Both the position numbers and the translations under genes were made by a program. From the NCBI RefSeq assembly GCF_002234595.1, contig NZ_NMUL01000065.1, forward strand, positions 34,599 through 98,598: a DNA stretch of 64,000 nt, given 5' to 3'. The notes beneath the pieces are model-generated. The model worked only from the letters and a program-made list of their open reading frames with translations. It did no database searches and was not told where the DNA came from. Positions 58,065 to 64,000 of the stretch are shown piece after piece (positions within the stretch are counted from its first letter, which is position 1; each line of letters begins with the position of its first letter). The DNA comes from Amycolatopsis vastitatis. Lineage in GTDB: Bacteria; Actinomycetota; Actinomycetes; Mycobacteriales; Pseudonocardiaceae.

Positions 58065-58110
58065 GTCGTGAGTGAGTAACAGTGTTAGAACACTGTTACT
58101 CACTCACGAC
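58065..58110. repeat. 46-bp modular palindrome, copy 2
   Basis: Perfect 22-base arms (58065-58086 and 58089-58110) around the two-base centre AG. Ends GTCGTGAGT/ACTCACGAC and core GTTAGAAC are shared with the element at 17307-17352; the inner stem GAGTAACAGT differs. It lies between the convergent PI-PLC and thiD genes and its right arm supplies the thiD stop codon (58104-58106). Confidence 0.9.
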
Positions 58111-58903
58111 GAGCCGAGCACCCAGAACGGCGAGACCGGGCCCACGCCCGCGCCCAGCGGGTAGGACTCCGCCACACACCGCTCGATGAACTTCTTGCCC
58201 GCCGCCACCGCGTCCGGCACCGAAGCGCCCTTCGCCAGCGACGCCGTGATCGCCGACGCCAGGGTGTCGCCGCCGCCGTGGGTGTTTTCGGTGACATAGC
58301 GAGGGCCGCTCAGCTCGATGTACTCGCGGCCGTCCGAGAGCAGGTCCACGCAGTCCGCCGTGCCCGTCATGTGGCCACCCTTGACCAGGACCCAACGGGA
58401 GCCGAAGGCCAGCAACGCCTCCGCCGCCTCGCGCTGAGAGGTCGTGTCCACGACGGAAATGCCGGTCAGCAACCGGACTTCGTCGAGGTTCGGCGTGATC
58501 AGCGTCGCCCGGGGGAACAGCTCCGTGCGGATCGCCTCCAGGGCGTCCTCGCGCAGCAGGGCGTGGCCCGTCATCGACGCCGCCACCGGGTCGACCACCA
58601 GCGGGAAGTCCAGGCCCAGCTCGTCGAGCGTCTTCGCCACCGCGCGGATGATCTCGGCGGACGCCAGCATCCCGGTTTTCGCCGCGTCGACGCCCATGTC
58701 CGACGCCACCGCCTTGATCTGCGCGGTGACCACGTCGGCGGGAATCTCCGTGAAACCCTGCACGCCCAGCGAGTTCTGCACGGTGACCGCGGTCAGCGCG
58801 ACCAGCCCGTGGACGCCGTTGGCGAAGAACGTGCGCAGGTCCGCCTGGATGCCCGCACCACCGCCGGAGTCCGATCCGGCGATGGTGAGGGCCGTCCGAG
58901 GTG

Positions 58904-58907
<4 letters not shown>
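58104..58907 (-). CDS. thiD: Hydroxymethylpyrimidine/phosphomethylpyrimidine kinase ThiD, copy 2
   Basis: A 267-residue ribokinase-fold kinase, paralogous to copy 1 along its whole length: ALTIAGSDSGGGAGIQADLR, MGVDAAKTGMLASAEIIRAV, FPLVVDPVAASMTGHALLRE, LITPNLDEVRLLTGISVVDT and THGGGDTLASAITASLAKGA. ATG 58907 overlaps the thiC stop, so this copy is translated with thiC from the TPP-riboswitch-controlled transcript and is the canonical biosynthetic thiD. Its last codons lie inside a 46-bp palindrome. Confidence 0.95.
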
Positions 58908-60541
<1,634 letters not shown>

Positions 60542-60544
60542 CGA

Positions 60545-60647
60545 CTTTCACTCCCTACGCCGGCATTACCCGGTCAGGTTCATGCGGTCGGTGACGCCTG
60601 CGAAACGCAAGTCACCCTCTCAGCCCGCCATGGCGCGAGCTCCCGCG
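60545..60647 (-). promoter_or_regulatory. TPP riboswitch (THI element) upstream of thiC
   Basis: On the minus strand the THI core reads CGGGCTGAGAGGGTGAC, then GACCGCATGAACCTGACC, then GGGTAATGCCGGCGTAGGGA. The 3' end carries GGGAG next to the TTG start of thiC, consistent with translational control by TPP. This controls thiC and the coupled thiD copy 2. Confidence 0.95.
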
Positions 60648-60704
60648 TTGGTGTTGTGCCACCGACCATGCCACGCCGGGGCGCGATACTCAAGCCCGCT
60701 CACC

Positions 60705-61616
60705 TCACCCGACCAGTTCGGCGGGTGTGGCGTAGACGTCGACCATGGCACCGTTGCGCAGCACGGTGATCGGCAGTGCGGTGCCGATCACTTCCGCGAA
60801 CAGCTGCCGCTGGATGCCCTGGGCGTCCGAGACGCGGGTGCGCCCGACCGTCAGCACGAGGTCGCCCGCGCGGAGGCCCGCCCGGTCGGCGGGCCCGCCG
60901 GCGACCACCTCGTGCACGCGGAGCCCGGCACTCTGCCCGGTGCGCTCGGCGATGTCGTCCGGCAGCGGCGCGGGCACGCCGACGACACCGAGGTACGCGC
61001 GCCGCACCCGGCCTTCGACGACGAGTGTGTCGATGATCCGCCGCGTGGTCGCGTTGATCGGCACCGCGAGCCCGAGGCCGATCCCGGCGACCGCGGTGTT
61101 GACGCCGACGACGCGGCCGGCGGAGTCGGCGAGCGCGCCGCCGGAGTTGCCGGGGTTGAGCGCGGCGTCGGTCTGGATGACGTCTTCGATCACGCGCCCG
61201 GCGCGGCCGTGGCGCACCGGGAGGGCACGGCCGAGCGCGCTGACGACGCCGGCGGTGACGGTGCCGGAGAAGCCGAGCGGGTTGCCGACGGCCACGACGA
61301 GCTGCCCGACGACGAGCCGGTCGGCGTCCCCGAGCACGGCGGCCGGCGGCGTTTCGCCGCGAGCCCGCAGCACGGCGAGGTCGGACAGCGGATCGGCACC
61401 GACGACGTCGAACGGCACCTCGCTCCCGTCGGCGAAGATCGCGACGCCCCGCCGGTGGTCGTCGACCACGTGGGCGTTGGTGAGCAGGTGGCCGTCGTCG
61501 GCGAACACGACCGCCGAGCCGCTGCCGCGACCGAGCTGGATCCCGGCGACGTGCTGGGTGACGGTCTTCGCGACGCTGCTGACCGCGCGCGAGTAAGCGT
61601 CCATCGCGTCGTCCAT
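60705..61616 (-). CDS. Cytosolic HtrA-like serine protease with PDZ domain
   Basis: A 303-residue S1C protease. Catalytic triad: His49 in LLTNAHVV, Asp79 in LSDLAVLRA, Ser158 in NPGNSGGAL. A PDZ domain follows (GLRVHEVVAGGPADRAGLRA, GDLVLTVGRTRVSDAQGIQR). It has neither signal peptide nor membrane helix, unlike most HtrA proteins, so it should act in the cytosol unless the start is further upstream. ATG 61616. Divergent from the GH15 gene with a 201-bp gap holding no other gene. Confidence 0.92.
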   Translation of the reverse strand: MDDAMDAYSRAVSSVAKTVTQHVAGIQLGRGSGSAVVFADDGHLLTNAHVVDDHRRGVAIFADGSEVPFDVVGADPLSDLAVLRARGETPPAAVLGDADRLVVGQLVVAVGNPLGFSGTVTAGVVSALGRALPVRHGRAGRVIEDVIQTDAALNPGNSGGALADSAGRVVGVNTAVAGIGLGLAVPINATTRRIIDTLVVEGRVRRAYLGVVGVPAPLPDDIAERTGQSAGLRVHEVVAGGPADRAGLRAGDLVLTVGRTRVSDAQGIQRQLFAEVIGTALPITVLRNGAMVDVYATPAELVG

Positions 61617-61817
61617 CGGGCACCTCGATTACACCGTTGCAGTTACTACAAGTGTGCGCCCGGATCGGCGGGAAAGCCGTTCGCTGCCGGAGAACCGGCG
61701 GCCGGACCTGTGACGGTCAGTGGTTCACCGGATTGGGGCATGCATCCGGCAGAAATCGGCGGCAGACTGCCAGGCGCTTCTGTAACGGTGCAGAGGCGAT
61801 CTTTCTGTGGGGTTGAT

Positions 61818-63983
61818 ATGCGCAAACTCATGTTCGGCGCCCTCGCCGGCCTGCTGGTCACCGGCCTGATCCCGGGGATCGCGGCGGCACAGGGAGAGGC
61901 TCCCGGCGCCCCGGGCGCCCATCCCAGCTGGCTCCCGGCGAACAAGACCGGCTTCGGCACGGCGCGTGACCGGTCGAGCAACGTCTGGTTCACCCTCCAG
62001 GGTGGCCAGCTGTCCGAGGTCTACTACCCGGACCTGTCGACACCCAGCGTCCGCTCGATGAACTTCGTCGTCACCGACGGCCGCAGCTTCGCCGTCACCG
62101 ACTACTCGGCGAAGTCGCAGCAGGTCCGGCGGACCGGGGACGACAGCTTGGTCTACGAGCAGACCATCACCGACGACCAGCACCGCTGGCGCCTGCGCAA
62201 GACCTACGTCACCGACCCGGCCGCCACGACCGTGCTGGTGGACGTCGACTTCCAGTCGCTCACCGGCCGTCCCTACCAGCTCTACGCGGTCGCCGACCCG
62301 GACCTGACCAACGACGGCTCCGACGACTCGGCGACGCGGCAAGGGGACGCCGTCACCGCGCAGGACGCCACGAACGCCGCCGCGCTGACGGCGAAGCCGG
62401 CGTTCGTGAAGACCAGCGTCGGCTACGCGGGCGTGTCCGACGGCAACACGCAGCTCGCGAAGACCTTCAAACTCGCCACGTACGACAGTGCCGCGAAGGG
62501 CAACGTCGTGCTCACCGGGCGGACGACCGCCGACGGCCTCTGGAACCGGCACGTCACCCTCGCGCTCGGCATGGGGGCGAAGGCCACCGACGCGCTCGGC
62601 AGTGCGCAGGCGTCGCAGCGACGCGGCGTCCGCGACATCACGCGCGCGTACGACCGCGGCTGGCAGCAGTACCTGCGCGGCGTGAGCAAGCCGCCGTCGT
62701 CGCTGAAGACCGGAGCCGAACGCGATCTCTACAAGGCGTCGATGCTGACGCTCGCCGCGAGTGAGGACAAGCACCACCCGGGCGCGTTCATCGCGTCGCC
62801 GAGCATGCCGTGGCGGTTCGGGAACAACGACCCGGAGTGGTCGCCGTCCGGTACCTACCACCTGGTCTGGCCGCGTGACCTCTACCAGATCGCGACCGGG
62901 CTGATCGCCGGCGGTGACAAGGCGGCCGCGAACCGCGCGGTGAGCTACATGTTCGGCACCCAGCAGCAGCCCGACGGGCACCTGCCGCAGAACAGCCGCG
63001 TCGACGGCGTGCCGTACTGGACGTCGATCCAGCTCGACGAGACCGCGTTCCCGATCGTGCTGGCCCAGCAGCTCGGCCGGACCGACCTGTGGCCCGGCGT
63101 CCGGAAGGCCGCCGACTTCATCCTGGGTTATCGCGGTCCCAACGGGCAGGCGTCGCCGTACACCCAGCAGGAGCGCTGGGAGGAGCAGGACGGCTGGTCC
63201 CCGTCGACCATCGCTTCGGTGATCGCCGGGCTCGTCTGCGCTGCGGACCTCGCGTCGCACAGCGGCGCTCCGGCGGACGCCGCCCGGTACCTCGCCGCGG
63301 CCGACAAGATGAAGGCCGACCTGCCGAAGCAGACGATCACCACGAACGGGCCGCTGTCGAAGGACCCGTACTTCGTCCGGCTCACCAAGGACGGCGACGC
63401 CAACGCCGGGACGACGTACAACCTCGGCAACTCCAGCGTCACGATGGACCAGCGCGCGGTCACCGACGCGGGCTTCCTCGACCTGGTCCGGCTCGGCGTC
63501 TACCGCGCCGACGACCCGGTGATCCGCAACAGCATTCGCGTCACGGACAAGGAAATCGCCTTCACCACGCCGACCGGCCAGTTCTGGCACCGGTACACGA
63601 AGGACGGTTACGGCGAGCAGGCCGACGGTTCCCCGTGGGACTACACGTTCCCGGCCGGCAGCCGGACGACGTTCGGCCGGCTGTGGCCGCTGCTGGCCGG
63701 TGAACGCGGCGAGTACGAGCTGACGCTCGGCGATCCCGGGTCGGCCGCGCGGCGGCTGCGTGACCTCGGCCGGGTGAGCAGCTCGGCCGGGACCATGCCG
63801 GAGCAGGTGTGGGACGAGAACCCGCCGTCGGGCCAGACCGGCTTCCCGGCGGGCACGCCCACGACGTCGGCGACCCCGCTGGCCTGGACACACGCCCAGT
63901 ACGTCCGGCTCGCCTGGGACGTCAAGGCGGGCTCGGTCCTGGAGACGCCGCGGGTGGTTCGCTGCCACTTCCTCGGCTGCTGA
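61818..63983 (+). CDS. Secreted GH15 glucoamylase/glucodextranase-like enzyme
   Basis: A 721-residue secreted glycosidase. Signal peptide MRKLMFGALAGLLVTGLIPG with cleavage probably after AAA near residue 25. An N-terminal beta-domain (glucodextranase N type: WFTLQGGQLSEVYYPDLSTP) precedes the (alpha/alpha)6 barrel with YHLVWPRDLYQIATGLIAGG, TQQERWEEQDGWSPSTIASV (general acid Glu) and GTMPEQVWDE (catalytic base Glu). It should release glucose from starch- or dextran-type glucans. ATG 61818 with TGGGG upstream. Confidence 0.93.
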   Translation: MRKLMFGALAGLLVTGLIPGIAAAQGEAPGAPGAHPSWLPANKTGFGTARDRSSNVWFTLQGGQLSEVYYPDLSTPSVRSMNFVVTDGRSFAVTDYSAKSQQVRRTGDDSLVYEQTITDDQHRWRLRKTYVTDPAATTVLVDVDFQSLTGRPYQLYAVADPDLTNDGSDDSATRQGDAVTAQDATNAAALTAKPAFVKTSVGYAGVSDGNTQLAKTFKLATYDSAAKGNVVLTGRTTADGLWNRHVTLALGMGAKATDALGSAQASQRRGVRDITRAYDRGWQQYLRGVSKPPSSLKTGAERDLYKASMLTLAASEDKHHPGAFIASPSMPWRFGNNDPEWSPSGTYHLVWPRDLYQIATGLIAGGDKAAANRAVSYMFGTQQQPDGHLPQNSRVDGVPYWTSIQLDETAFPIVLAQQLGRTDLWPGVRKAADFILGYRGPNGQASPYTQQERWEEQDGWSPSTIASVIAGLVCAADLASHSGAPADAARYLAAADKMKADLPKQTITTNGPLSKDPYFVRLTKDGDANAGTTYNLGNSSVTMDQRAVTDAGFLDLVRLGVYRADDPVIRNSIRVTDKEIAFTTPTGQFWHRYTKDGYGEQADGSPWDYTFPAGSRTTFGRLWPLLAGERGEYELTLGDPGSAARRLRDLGRVSSSAGTMPEQVWDENPPSGQTGFPAGTPTTSATPLAWTHAQYVRLAWDVKAGSVLETPRVVRCHFLGC

Positions 63984-63985
63984 GT

Positions 63986-64000
63986 CTCAAGCGCCCCAAT
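63986..64000. repeat. Partial copy of the 50803-type palindrome, cut by window edge
   Basis: CTCAAGCGCCCCAAT, right after the GH15 stop codon, is identical to the reverse complement of 50878-50892. The rest of the element lies beyond the window. Confidence 0.8.

Noticed and set aside
61725..63968. 747-residue minus-strand open frame
   Set aside because: Antisense to the GH15 gene, whose signal peptide and catalytic motifs are clear.

Overview
The window is very G+C-rich actinobacterial chromosome with strong third-position G/C bias, many GTG starts and GTGA/ATGA gene overlaps. Gene content (actinobacterial gas-vesicle genes, box-type benzoyl-CoA genes, a DasR orthologue, an AfsR-type SARP, mycothiol-dependent enzymes, ectABCD) fits Pseudonocardiaceae. 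Amycolatopsis is my best guess, from general resemblance and not from a search. I see no rRNA, tRNA, CRISPR array, integrase, transposase or prophage; it reads as a stable chromosomal segment.

Layout. 1-550: tail of an OmpR-type response regulator. 734-4045: compact gas-vesicle operon (gvpO, J, F/L, S, K, A, F/L) closed by an NHL-repeat protein. 4042-8350: CoA-binding protein, an unknown protein, a VOC protein, a hydratase/decarboxylase pair of meta-cleavage type and an alpha/beta hydrolase. 8363-17825: ABC exporter, MarR-, HxlR- and TetR-controlled small enzymes, a GH3 beta-glucosidase, and a GNAT acetyltransferase behind a leader-peptide element. 17858-23311: benzoyl-CoA epoxidation operon (boxC, boxB, benzoate-CoA ligase, amidohydrolase). 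23366-33441: VOC, MarR, dipeptidase, LapA-like, mycothiol-dependent enzyme, Abi-alpha-like plus DUF445 pair, HxlR with an oxidoreductase, and a large patatin-like protein. 33661-36776: ectoine/hydroxyectoine operon ectABCD. 37210-39957: large SARP/AfsR-type regulator. 40299-43807: MmpS-like membrane protein, an uncharacterised two-gene module, and an ArfA-like BON-OmpA protein with a small membrane partner. 44387-46130: SGNH hydrolase and DUF3159 protein. 46241-49144: amino-sugar locus (kinase, SIS protein, DasR) with a dre operator. 49276-52726: MFS exporter, serine/threonine dehydratase, unknown membrane protein. 52728-60541: thiamin genes (thiE; thiOSG and thiC-thiD, each behind a TPP riboswitch; a second thiD) interrupted by a MarR regulator and a secreted PI-PLC. 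60705-63983: cytosolic HtrA-like protease and secreted GH15 glucoamylase-like enzyme.

The most unusual content is non-coding. Gene 3' ends carry modular palindromes. Two are 46-bp elements at 17307 and 58065 with identical length, shared ends and core but different internal stems. One is a 21-bp-period array at 7304-7477. One is a 36-bp-arm palindrome at 50803-50887, part of which recurs at the window's last bases. The GNAT gene has a complete attenuator-like leader: promoter, two nested 9-bp pairings around an 18-codon ORF, and a hairpin against the next ribosome binding site. Other structured non-coding stretches lie at 40064-40261, 44058-44160 and 49182-49271. All structures were found by reading; none was computed or searched.
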